40,043 bases of DNA. Source: Apostichopus parvimensis (Eukaryota; Echinodermata; Holothuroidea; Aspidochirotida; Stichopodidae). Every line of letters begins with the position of its first letter. The first letter of the stretch is position 1. Made by a program: the position numbers and the translations under genes. The notes beneath the pieces were generated by a model that was given only the letters and a program-made list of their open reading frames with translations, ran no database searches and had not been told where the DNA came from. The stretch is taken from positions 1 through 40,043 of the forward strand of contig KN883737.1 in assembly GCA_000934455.1 (NCBI GenBank), given 5' to 3'. Below are positions 1 to 11,073 of this stretch, in pieces.

Positions 1-362
1 CCGTGCGTGGTAGCATAGCACCGATTAAACACATACTCCCTATGCACTACAAAATTACATTACCGAACACTGTGCTGTAATAAATATAAACTGCACCGTA
101 CTTTCGTTATAAACGTGTATGCTGTAACGTCTGATACCAAACACAGTAGATGGGAGCATTAGCGTACACAGTATCGTCAGAAAGTGGCCACAACGCAAAT
201 GGGACGTACACTCATTGTACAGTGTAAAGAAATAACATCACATTACTGTACATTTGCTTCTATTTTTGGGAAACGTCAAAAACTGTTAAAATCTTCCTTC
301 AGACGAGTTACATGTGTATAATTTCAGAACGGCAATGTAAATATGCGTTTATGCCCACATAC

Positions 363-569
363 CTATTGTACAACGTGGGTATGTACTTGGTCCTCTCCAC
401 TCTCCTCTTCTGCATGTACGTTGCTCTTCATTAACATTTTCAAGGACGAAACCTTCTTCCACACAATGAAATGTTGCCAGGGTGGAATGCGGGTAATTAA
501 AACCATCACTTTCTACACTATAAGTAACTGCCAGGTTATCTGGATGGTTCACCAAGGGAGGGCATGGAT
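363..569 (-). CDS. Gene Z exon 7: CCP6
   Basis: Sixty-nine codons, with cysteines in DPCPP, FHC, RTC and RCT contexts and G-E-W before the fourth. The donor GTATGT shows that another exon follows outside the window. It differs from Y at three residues (Arg/Gln, Phe/Ser, Asn/His) with no silent change seen. Confidence 0.9.
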
Positions 570-3500
570 CTGAAAATCGAGTATCCGTAAATAGATATTC
601 CAAAATATACTCCATACAACAGCAATTTAATGTAACATGTCTTACTTCATACCTTTTCTTTGTATTTGGATAAATGAGCAAGACACATGGTGATTATTAT
701 TATTGAGAACTTGGCCAACTGAGAACGGAAGGTCGCATTCGTTTCATGAAAAGATACATCTTATGTCATCATAACACATGACATGATAGTGGTTAACACT
801 CTCGCTAAAATGTTGATCGCTACTATCAGTTGGCACAATGAGAAAACTTGAACATACAATTTACAACGCTGCCATTTGACTTTGAAACGAATGCATATCT
901 TGCCGATGCCTATTTTATTAAATTTATCTTTTAGCGGTGATGACATGTTCAACATATTTAAGATCACCAACGGTTTATGCAGTGAGAGGACAATTCAGCA
1001 AGTCGTTTTTCTTCTGCGTTTATTCGAAACCCATTTGAGAACCAGATGGCATGAACATGTAAAGAAAAAAGAACAGTTGGTGACACACAAAGATTTTTCC
1101 TAGTACCACTACATATTATCGGCATATAGCAATCATGGGCTGTATATTAATTTACCCCCGTACACACACCACCGAAAGAAATATATACACAAATATTATC
1201 TGTATGTTACTACTGTGATTAAGAAAGGAAGCCACTATTAGTCCTACCACCAACACATGAAGGAACTTCATGATCCCACTGTCCATTCCTACACATAGAC
1301 GTATGCACAACTACGCCGTCAATGAAGTGTGTTCCTGATTCACATACCGCCTGGCGTCTACCACCGTGCTGTGGGTTTGTAGTACGTTGATTGTTGTGGT
1401 CATAGTGAACTAACCGGCCATTTGAAAATTCCTCCCTACTGCAGGATACTAGAGATAAAAATCATTTGCACATATTACATGGTTTTATACGCTCACCATC
1501 AAAATTTGGTGTAGATGGCAGCTAGACGTGTTTCCATTGTTTACTGACTGTGAAGTGCACTTCTCGGGAACAAATATAAGCAGATTACCCCATACAGTGA
1601 AGCAAACCATGAACAGACATACCGTGCCACACATTTAAGTGACTATACTACGTAATGCTACATGTGTAACATTTATCAAACATACAATTCACAAGAACAC
1701 CAAAGACGCTATTATTCAGACTAGTCAAGAACAATTATGAGTATTATTATAATGTTGTTGCCTACTCATTGTAATAAGTTAGACAATCACAGTGGCAAAT
1801 ATATCAAAATACCTCTTTCACACAGTAACTCGAATCCTTGCCATTCTCCTAATGAGCAAGTTTTTCTGCCTCCACTGGTCGGCGTCTCAAGGAAACCGAA
1901 TTCATTGCAAGTTACTATAGCAACCGTTCCTGGAAGGTAAATGATGTCTGTATTATTCCCTCCTTCAATGCTGACATCAATATTCCATTCACTACTCTGC
2001 AAGTCCATTTTATTGCAAGACTCTAAGGAAAAGAAAGCATACACAGAAACTAAAACATAAACATAAACTAAGAGTAGACCTATTGATAAACAAAGACAGT
2101 AAATGAGTGGAGCAGAGTGTGAGTGTGGTCGATAACAATTAACATTTACAACCGATTAAAGACAACATTTGTTTATTCCTCACTTTCAACACATTCCGGT
2201 AAAGCAATTGTCAAGCTTCCCAAATCACAAACAGAATCTTCCATTTATGTGGCTCGGTAACCCACATTAAAAGCTACTTTTCTAGTTGTTCAATTGCAAT
2301 TCAATTTCTTCGGGTCTTTTTAAAATTAAAATAGAAAGAATATATGCCTATATGAACTTTCATGTCATTTGGTTTCCTCTGTTTATATCTCAGCGAAAAC
2401 TGGTTAGTCACTAGTGTTATTTACACACGTTTTTTTTTTATTCTGCCGAGCCGCAGCTGTAAAGTTGTAATCATGAATGAAAATGTTTTTTTTTTTATTA
2501 AACTTGTTCATCTCTTCACTTTTCATATGAAACATACAAGTAAATATAGATAAACGGATGTTCCTCATTTTTAACACCATAGACTCGAGGATGTTGTGTA
2601 CCTCTGAATTACAAGTATGCCATTTTGCCATTAGGTTAGGAAGAAACTGGCGTCTTATCAAATTATTAAGTCCATTCCTGAGGAGGGCTGTTTTATATTT
2701 TGGTTGTATTCACCTTAATAATTCAGCGACGGAATGATAGAATGATAGATAAGTCAAACATCATCTTAGTGCTGAAATTAAACTTTAAAGATGGAAGTGG
2801 TGATTTATACGGCACGAGGTACCATGGGAGCCATAGGCGGATACACAAGAATGAGATCATGAGATGATATTTCAATGACATTTTGTAAGATACTTCATAA
2901 CATTATAATGGTGGTCACATCATGAAACAGCCATGCTACTGCTGCTGATTCCATAATGTTCGTGGAACTACAAAGGTCATGTGATATGCGATATATGATA
3001 TCCCTGTTGTGGGTAGAGAGCCTTTCATGGACTTATATATTGAAAGTTTCCATACAAGGTTTATTTTCAAAATAATAAGTATCAATACCTTCTTCACAAT
3101 ACGGCAATGCCTGGGTCCACTGTCCACTAGTACATGTTGTTCGTTGAGGATATCGTAGTTGAAATCCTTCATTGCATGAGAATGTGATCTCATCTCCCTC
3201 ACGTGATACTCTGTTGACTTCTCCATGATGAACATTACCATCTTGTATGTTCACATCAGAACAGGAAACTAGAAAAAATAAGAATACTAGTTTTAATATT
3301 GTTCAGAAAATATTCAAATATCAAATATCTTGCAAATGAAAATGGTAAAAAAAAAATCATCATTGTCAAAGTCCAATAGATATGTAGTTTGTAACCTATA
3401 CGGTGTATACAGTGTTGAAACAGACACCTTGAAATATGGAGGTTTGTACTTACGTACAACACAGTCAGGTTCAGATCCGGACCAAATCCCTCCTAGACAG

Positions 3501-5463
3501 GTACGATTTTTGTTTCCTATTAAGGTGTACCCATCATCACATCGATAAGTCGCTATTGCTCCTTCTATCCGTCTTTCTTCGTAATATGCCACGACACCAT
3601 TTGTAGGAAATGCCAAGAAACTGCAGTGATGGGTTTCTGCCAGGACTGGAGCTGAATCGGATAACTCACGACACACAGGTTCAGAACCACTCCACGTTTT
3701 GTCACTTTGACAGGTTCTGTTGCTATTGCCCACCAAAGTGTGGTCTCTGTTACATCTGTACTGGGCGACTGCATCGATATAATGTTGTGAAGGGGTGACA
3801 GTAACATAACCTTCTACTGGAGATTGAAGCAATGGACAGGCTGTGTAGTTGTAAAACATGAAAGAAAGTTAATTAACCCCCATAGGATTTCTTTTATGTT
3901 TCTCTCCCTTGTATCGTTTATCGTTATGGTAAATTCGAGATCTAGTTGCTAAAGTAAAACACCCACGATTTTTCTACCATTGTGTCTAACCACATAATAG
4001 TTGTGTACAGAGAGATCTGCTTTAAGTTTTTTAGCTTTCGTAAATGCTTTCACACGTAGTTCATAGCTTCTTTTACGTTCAGCTAGAAGCCTACCAATTC
4101 CGCATACCCATATTTATTCAAGAATTCTGTATTAGGAAAGAATGCTGCAAGACTATACATATCACGTAATTATCAACAGCTATACGTTTCGTCCACTTAC
4201 TTTATCTGTCTTCTGTTGTTAATATTACCTTTTTTCAAACAGCTGAGTCCACAAAGTCCATCACAGACACACTCCCTGTTCTCTTTTCTGCAGGTGCCAC
4301 CATCTCCACAAGCTCCCTCGCAAGATCTTCCCGCTGCAGCAGTATTACGAAGTCCACACTCCTGTCCTGTGTGTGATCATTCAAAAACCTAGTTCCATTT
4401 AGACTTGCCTCTTTATCCTTAAATAATTCTCTTTGTGAAAAATAAAAATAAACTTTATTACACTGCTTTTTAGTCTATGACTTATCTCAAAAAAACGGCC
4501 TTTCTACGTCTTATAAATAAAGTAACGAAAGCAAAGACCATAAAAAAGTCTTCACGTTGTAAAAAGACCTATGCCTGCTGTTTGTTTCCAGCGATAAAAT
4601 AAACGGCTAAACCTAACCTTGTCATGTTGTTTAATATGGTTCACCTCTCAATTGACACTATCTTGTCGCATACAAAACTATGTTTGTTGATACTATGTGT
4701 TTTGGCATTGAATTAAACGTCAAGGTAAGTCATGCATCTTTGTAGACATATATTGTCCGTGCCGTTCATAGAATCATGGCAAAGCGTTGGTTAAACTTTT
4801 ATACTCTAATCCATGTTCGAACATTTTGGACAATTCGTAATTTCTTTGTTAGCTGTTGTTAACCCAGTTTTTAATGCTTAAAATCGTTCATTGCATGGGA
4901 TGTTAAATAACCGATACACCAAACTGACATGAAGTTAGTTTACCTGTGACAAACACATACCGCATACTAATACTGCTTTATTGAGTCATGCATAATAAAA
5001 ACACTATTTTAATTGTGTCTGTATGGATGCTTAGTTTGCTGAATAATAACTTGATGTCCTTGATTAGATGTCTTGGAGATAACCCTTTCTAATTGACAAA
5101 TTAAAATGGAATAACGTGAATCGCTACGGTGTAAGTAGTATCACTCATTTGCTAGTTGATTGCACCAGGATCCACTCGACAAATTGTCATATATTCCTTA
5201 CAGGAATCTTAATCAAGCATCAATCGAGAACCAATTTAAATTGCGATGTGTAAATAGTAGTCTTTGTGAAATCCTGCACTGCACATCTAAAATGAAGACT
5301 TTAGTGAACCTATGGTATCCTTGATTAAGACATTTAAGGTACGAAAATAAACAGGCATGGTATAACATATAAATAAGCCAGTTGGCATGGTTCACTCACC
5401 TGTGACAAGGACAGGCGTCAGAATACCTAGCAACAGAAGGGTAAAAGGGGCGTTTAGAAACAT
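363..5463 (-). CDS. Gene Z (5' part): secreted WAP-like plus multi-CCP protein, continues off left edge
   Basis: Seven exons read right to left: 5400-5463 (signal peptide), 4229-4366 (WAP-like), 3454-3840 (two CCPs), 3089-3268, 1813-2022, 1248-1448 and 363-569 (one CCP each). Each internal exon is bounded by AG and GT, starts and ends in phase 1, and has a length divisible by three, so the spliced frame is open throughout. CCP modules are recognised by four cysteines, a Gly-Tyr/Phe after the second and a Trp before the fourth. The last exon ends in a clear donor (GTATGT), so the message continues beyond base 1. By analogy with the adjacent paralog Y, the missing 3' half should hold seven more CCPs and an Ig-like module. 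CCP-rich secreted proteins often act in complement-like recognition or adhesion, but the ligand cannot be told from sequence. Confidence 0.85.
1248..1448 (-). CDS. Gene Z exon 6: CCP5
   Basis: Sixty-seven codons with no internal stop and no internal Met start, so simple ATG-based scanning misses it. Four cysteines (SC, AVC, SMC, SC) and a G-Q-W-D segment identify a CCP. Two donors three bases apart are possible (ending at 1248 or 1251); both keep the frame. The 1248 end is used because the equivalent site in Y is a better donor. Confidence 0.82.
1813..2022 (-). CDS. Gene Z exon 5: CCP4
   Basis: Seventy codons, four cysteines, and G-E-W before the fourth. The module is longer than its neighbours, with an extended loop after Cys1. 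It differs from Y at seven bases, six of them replacing residues (for example Ser to Arg and Tyr to His). An N-N-T-D segment gives a possible glycosylation sequon. Confidence 0.88.
3089..3268 (-). CDS. Gene Z exon 4: CCP3
   Basis: Sixty codons with four CCP cysteines (SCSD, FSC, TTC, YC) and a conserved G-Q-W. Compared with gene Y, three base differences all change residues (Thr to Ile, Leu to Pro). Donor is GTATTG, acceptor TTTTCTAG. Confidence 0.9.
3454..3840 (-). CDS. Gene Z exon 3: CCP1 and CCP2
   Basis: This single exon of 129 codons encodes two complete CCP modules, each with four cysteines and a W-S-G-S-E-P segment before the fourth. Each module has an N-R-T-C sequon that could be N-glycosylated just before its third cysteine. 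It is the most constrained exon between Y and Z: six base differences, only one changing a residue (Gly to Arg). Confidence 0.92.
4229..4366 (-). CDS. Gene Z exon 2: WAP-like (four-disulfide-core-like) module
   Basis: The 46-residue module has eight cysteines with spacing C-x11-C-x3-C-x5-C-x6-C-x1-C-x3-C-x3-C. The C-x5-C and the C-x3-C-x3-C tail fit WAP modules, but WAP normally has two adjacent cysteines in the middle, whereas here they are split by one residue (Cys-Val-Cys). Acceptor and donor (GTAATA) are intact. An unusual EGF-like fold is the alternative. Confidence 0.7.
5400..5463 (-). CDS. Gene Z exon 1: initiator Met and signal peptide
   Basis: The ATG is at 5463-5461 and 21 codons follow, MFLNAPFTLLLLGILTPVLV then Thr, a short N-region and a Leu-rich core typical of a secretory leader. 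The exon ends with one base (G) before GTGAG, giving phase 1. The start is chosen because the same ATG and exon occur in gene Y and the frame enters the WAP-like exon. Just upstream, in the presumed 5' UTR, both copies keep CACGTG followed by ACGTGG. Confidence 0.85.
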
Positions 5464-5938
5464 TCTTAATTCACGTGACGTGGCCAGTAGATGTAGTAGT
5501 GTCTCAACTTCATCCAGTCACTATCAATGAAGTAATGTACTTACATCAACTTGTTTGAATTGTTTATCGAATCCCAGATGTTGCAGTGTGCCAATTCGCG
5601 TCAGCAATATGTCGCAACGGTATTCTATTAGGCATTAGCAACATGAACTAATGCATAACTAGACAATGGGTTTTCTTCTTCCTGTCTGAAGGGAAGGAAG
5701 TTATATTTATCGCAATACTCCGGTTCAACAACAATTCCAGTAATTACTTCTTTTATTTTACCGAAGCACTGAGGTCGACTCCTGTTATTGATCTAGGGTT
5801 AACTCATGACTCTCTAACCAGGGGCGTCGCCACAGCATTATACATGAGGGCAAGGGCGTCAATCCCTATGGAAAGAGTGTGCCCGTAGCGCACACCGCCA
5901 TGGTCTTGTTACAAAGCCTTTCTCGTGTAGGGTCCAGG

Positions 5939-6313
5939 CAGTGGCGGAGCGTCCATACAGTCAAAGGGCGGATGCCCCCCTGACTGACTCAAATGGACTG
6001 CTGGCGCCCTTTTCAGCTTTTTACCACTTTTTACTTTTTCGCGATTATTGACTTTTTTATCGCGCTCTCATCTACCTATTGACAGTTGTCACATTGTTTT
6101 GGTGTAATTTTCTGACACCTATTTATTCTTTGTTGATCTACAAATTAGCAAGGCCCGGAAAGGGTCATTTCCGGCGATCTAGGGAGTATCTTTACTCAAA
6201 AGAATTCTGTACGCTCCGCGCCAACCTGTGGTGGCGCTCCGCTTAGATAGTGTCGAAAGCGCCCCTACAGACCATTCTCGACCCCCCTGACCAATACCCT
6301 AGCTCCGCCACTG
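5939..6313. mobile_element. hAT-like MITE, 375 bp, with 8-bp target site duplication
   Basis: The element begins CAGTGGCGGAGC and ends with the inverted form GCTCCGCCACTG. It is flanked by the perfect 8-bp direct repeat GGTCCAGG at 5931-5938 and 6314-6321. The corresponding place in the other copy (about 31603-31612) has a single GGTCCAGG and no insert. An 8-bp duplication and CAG-starting ends fit the hAT superfamily. No coding capacity, so nonautonomous. Confidence 0.88.
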
Positions 6314-6895
6314 GGTCCAGGGGATCGCCTTAGGTCCCTGATGGGGTCCAGCGTCGAGGCCCCGGTGGTGGCCAGGGGCCAACTCACATCTAGAAATCTT
6401 CAAGTTTGCTTCAGATTGGTCCCCGAATTAATATGTCAGTCATAAATATATGTTAACAGTATTCACATCTGACAAGTGATTAGACTTAAATTAAGTAAGA
6501 CTTATCTATTTAACATCCGGGTGTTACTTACAGCATTAATCATGATTAATAAATTGAAACTTAAACCAAACGGAAACATTCTTAAACTTTGCACACAAGA
6601 ATCAAATGATACTGTTATATAGATGTCTACGACATGCATACACATGGTATGAGAAGTACTTGTGAAAAGCAATGTTGGGTATATTCACTGGTCAAATTCG
6701 GTACAACACTTGGCACATTCAGGTTATCGGAAACATACAGTCCTATGAAATCAAGAAACATTATCTAACGTCCAAATGTTACATAGCTTTGCCTTTGTGT
6801 GCGTATATACCAGACCCTTATTATCAGAGTTTTTTTTAGTGGTTGGGCCATTTCCTTAAAGGGACCATCACGACACTACCTAAGCGCCATCGACA

Positions 6896-7493
6896 CCCCC
6901 CCCCCTTCTTTCGTCTTTCTATCTCTCCCTCCCTCTCTTCGGTGGCGTCCCTAGAAATATGGCATCGGGGGGATCCTTCCTTTGTCACTTAGTGCAAGGG
7001 ATGGTGTCCGGGGGAAGTTGACCCCTTCCCCTTTGAAAAAAACGTTTGTTATGTAAGGTGGCTAAAATAGAAAATGGTGCTATCTTTGGCGTTGAATTGA
7101 TTATATGTTAAGGAATTATCATTCTTATTTTTCCTATTTTTTGTTCAAAATATGATTTTTTTTAAAAACACAATTTAGACTGACATAAACCAAGACAATG
7201 ATTTACACAATGATTTACAACATAGCTGGCCGCCACTAGCATGCCCATCAATAATTATTTATTGTATTTCAGTTTTTTGGTGGTTGTGGCATGGTAACCC
7301 CCTGACTGGTACCCGGGAGGACCGTCCCTCCCTCCCTTATTACGCCACTGTCTCTCTTTTCTCTCTTCTCATTATCATTAATTCCCTTTTTGCCTTCTTT
7401 TTTCTCTTCTTTTCCTCTCTCCTGTCCTCCTCTTTCTCTTTCCTCGTTCCTTAATTTTGGCGACTGGGTGAATGGGTGTCACTCCCCTCCCCC

Positions 7494-7524
<31 letters not shown>

Positions 7525-7527
7525 ACA
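6896..7527. repeat. Low-complexity block: poly-C, pyrimidine-rich and CA repeat
   Basis: Contains a 10-base C run (6896-6905), a long CT-rich tract (about 7325-7450), a 22-base C run (7489-7510) and a CA repeat (7511-7527). The other copy has the same order at 32169-32780, but with C runs of 14 and 11, showing length instability. Confidence 0.85.
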
Positions 7528-7911
7528 AACCCACCCAAGTTTATATCACGGATCATTAACTACTTCACAAAGTAAGAGAAAGTAAAAGCATTTTACCAGT
7601 AACCATCGGTCAATAAAATACCAACATGTTTTTAAAATGCATATAATAGTATAATTCTTAATCTTTCCTAATATAGAGATAGACAACAAACTAGGAAATG
7701 AACATTTTGCAACCGCTAAAACAGTATTAACTAGAGAAGACTTTTTCGCATTTCTCAAATAGATATTAAGGGTTCTTATTGCAAACAAGGGCCATTTAAA
7801 CCGTTTTCACAGCAATAGGTAGGTAGAAGACACAAACATACATCATATCCGAATCTCCGTGTATATTATCTACAATTCAGTGGGATTAATGGCGGCTGCA
7901 ACCCGTGCGGT

Positions 7912-8980
7912 CATTTTGCTGTGTTTCGTTTCTCTGTCTTAATTCAGCATGATCAATGAGCCTGTTTCTATCAGTTTATCAGAAAAGACTCTCCGGTGTA
8001 AGGTGAATGTGAAATGTATAACTATGAAACAGTTTGAGATTCCGGGAACCTCAAGAGATATGAGATGCTGCTCTTGCCCGTAAGACTTGGATGAAGTAAA
8101 AGAGATGTAGAGAGCACATCTTGCTTGTTCTTAGCGAATGGGTAATCTGATTGCGGTATACCCTACTGCTCTACCAAAAACACGCCATTGTCTTAGAATA
8201 TTCTTGATGACGGTTTCGTACTGTTCTACCGAAGACACGCCATGGTTTTAGAACATTTGTGATTACCGTATCTCACTGTTCTACCAAAGACACGCCATGG
8301 TTTTAGAATATTTGTGATTAGCCGTATCTTACTGCCCTGGAAAAGACATGACTTATACAAATATATGCTACATTTGCTCTTTGATGTATAAAATAATTCA
8401 ATGATATCTCTATGTTTCTTTAATATCATTCCCAAATATTTTAAGAGAGGATGCACCAAGAGAAACGGTCTATAACAGTAAAGAAATATCAGGATGTCCT
8501 TGCCAGGATTGTACTTATCTACGAATAATTTGGCTTGTAAAATGATATATTAGCTAGTTAAGAAGGAAACCTCCTATGGGATTTTGTGAGCCTATAGTGA
8601 CTTAACTTAATATTAGTTAGTGACTTGACTGTTATAAACTACAACGTGTTATAAACTACATTGTACAATATCCTGAAGTTACAAATGAAGGAACGGAAGT
8701 CTTAGAAGATGATTATACTCTTCTATATCTACAGACTGTAGACTATATCCATGATCTTCTTTTAATTTTTATAGAACGTATGTTAGCCGAATATCAAACT
8801 ATGATTGGATAACTGCTACATGACTGACACACGGATATTGCTATCTTCAAATGAAATTTGAAGGCAGATCTGTATGAATTATATAAAACGTTTTTTTTTC
8901 ATTTACTATATATTTCGGTGTTATTAGATTTGTCGAACTATAGCGATACAATTTGGACTTAACTTCAGCAGTTATAATGC
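7912..8980. other. About 1.07 kb segment absent from the other duplicate
   Basis: Both copies share sequence up to GCAACCCGTGCGGT (ending about 7911 and 33161) and resume at TTATAATGGCAAAATATG (about 8986 and 33171). The intervening stretch is only in this copy. It has no recognised gene. No clear terminal repeats were found, so insertion here and deletion in the other copy remain equally possible. Confidence 0.7.
8166..8334. repeat. Tandem repeat, three units of about 55 bp
   Basis: Units start at 8166, 8221 and 8276 with CTGYTCTACC and share a CACGCCATGGTTTTAGAA-like core. The last two units are closest. It lies inside the segment missing from the other duplicate. Confidence 0.85.
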
Positions 8981-10213
8981 AGCAGTTATAATGGCAAAAT
9001 ATGTCGTATTTTTGCTTTGTTAAAATTACATAATCTTTGTTTTATCTTGAGCTGCGATACCAAAATTCATCTGTTGTCACCGAATAATATACTATCAAGT
9101 TTTACTTTGCTTAAAATACATGAACCTGCCAAACACTGAGATATATTTGTTGATCTATAGCGGTAGCTCATTTTGTGGCAAATACATTGAGAGTTACAGT
9201 ATTTCATACAAAAAAAGATTTAGTTGAAAATAAATCCCCATGCTATGTGGTATTGGCGCATACTCATCCGCATCATGCAGTCTATAGTGCATAATTTATA
9301 CCACAAATGAATCGTTGCACAGTAAGAAAAAAAAGAATCCTTTTTATTGTTTTACCATTCATGTTTATACCACATTGGTCATAGTACATACATGGACATC
9401 ATTCATCTTTTAACAGTAATGTTTGAATGATAAACACTGATAAACGCTACTGTTACCACTAACACAAACTAATATGCAGCTATATTCACGCCAATAGGAT
9501 GTGCGTCAAAGGCGTTGCCTCCAACACAAACGCCCCTGGGTAAGAACAAAGATATTGCCAATATTCACTAACATATTTTTTCAAATAATTTGGAAACTAA
9601 AATAGGCCTTCACTGAAATTAAGGCAGGGGGTGGTAGGTTAAAGTTCATAAGGCAGCAACAAGTTGTATGTCAATTTAATACTAAGGTTTATTTGCTAAT
9701 TTATAACACTAACCAAAGTTAAATCAGTGTCGTGTGTACGGATACTACTAGAGGTGTTAATGCAAAACTCACAACATTAAGCAAGAAGAAAAAGAAGCTC
9801 CATTGGTGTTTGCAAGCCTGATGATTTCAGTCCGTATTGAATAGTATCACCGTCTTTGTCTAAACTGTAAATATGACTTACTTTAATGACCAGGCGAACA
9901 AAAAGACTTAGATGTTGATAACTCTACGTTTACGGACTAACTATATCGATTACTCTCCTAGACAACTTGCAAAAGGTAAGCGGTGCTCAGATCAACGATA
10001 GGATTGTCACATGACTGAGACATCGATGTAGACCTGTTGAAATGATATCTTATCTCCTACCTCTCCTCTTCCCCTGTTGGTTTCCTTCTTTCTTCTCTCC
10101 ATCCTTTGTCTACTAATCCCCTTTCATCCATCTCTTTGTGTTCACCATGCTCATTAACCTGTCTGTATTCTGTGCGTGTTTTTGTCCCTTCTGTTACTGT
10201 TACTTGTCATTTA

Positions 10214-10252
10214 GCCTTTGAAGAAGATCCTGCTTGTATCGAAACGTCAGGC
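10214..10252 (+). ncRNA. Hammerhead-ribozyme-like motif (Penelope-type), copy 1
   Basis: GCCT and AGGC can pair as stem I around a TTGAAGA core; a short hairpin (GATCC with GTATC, one mismatch) would be stem II, followed by GAAAC and GTC. This resembles the minimal hammerheads with very short stem III described in Penelope-like retroelements. The C expected at the first core position is T, so activity may be lost. No Penelope protein was seen nearby. Confidence 0.45.
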
Positions 10253-11053
10253 CAACTTACTTTTACACATTCTCCTACACAGGCTCTCTAGTGGATAAGC
10301 AGTTTGCTAACAGTTTTATTTTATTTTGAAATGATATCTGAGAGAAAGCAGACCATTTATAGCGTTTTCTGTCTTTCAATTTAGGTGTTAACCAATTCTC
10401 TGGTAAAATAAAATGTTTGAAGGTTTGTTTGTCAAAGGAAGCGGTATTTTTTTTAACGGTATGGTTGGTACATGCTTTGCATCGTGACAAAATTGAAATC
10501 CTTAATCTACAATACCAATGCACCGTCCTGTGAAATTGAACAAAATATAAATATTTACATCTTCATGTCACTAATACACGCTAATCTAACGCAACCCCTA
10601 CATAGAACTTAAAGATTACAACAAGTCGACGCGTTGATTAAACCGGGTGGCATGTTTTGCATTATTCAATCCCTGCAAAAAGTGCGAATGTATACGTGTG
10701 TTTAATGAGGGATTAGAAAGTGAGAAATCTCATTAACACATCCTAGATAGTGAACGTCTGTGATTGTGATTGGTATATGTCAATTACTTGATCATTCAAA
10801 CAATACACAATATAAATAGAATATTCTACTATTCCCTCTATATGTGAATATATGTTGCGCAACAAATTCTAAGATGTTCATGCAAATTGCTTACATTTTA
10901 TAACACACGCACTCAAAGTCGTATAAACAAATATAATTAAAGTGATAAAAGTTTGTAACTAAGCCCTCTTTCTAAAGTTTGAATGCCTAACGGACGGGAT
11001 AGTCTTGTCATGAGAAATAATTTCCATACACAACATCTCTCCTGCTCACACCT

Positions 11054-11073
11054 CCCCCCCCCCCCCCCCCCCC
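11054..11073. repeat. Poly-C tract, 20 bases
   Basis: Uninterrupted C run in the spacer, equivalent to 35234-35255 in the other copy. The opposite strand is poly-G and lies downstream of the gene Y stop codon. Confidence 0.9.

Noticed and set aside
876-1103. Plus-strand frame of 75 codons, present also at 26605-26832
   Set aside because: It lies in an intron and is shared only because the region is duplicated; no domain, splice or selection signal.
7390-7575. Plus-strand Ser/Pro-rich frame
   Set aside because: It arises from CT-rich, poly-C and CA simple repeats.
10106-10291. Plus-strand frame also present at 34306-34491
   Set aside because: It covers the hammerhead-like motif; the peptide is a by-product of that RNA-like repeat and has no domain or splice context.
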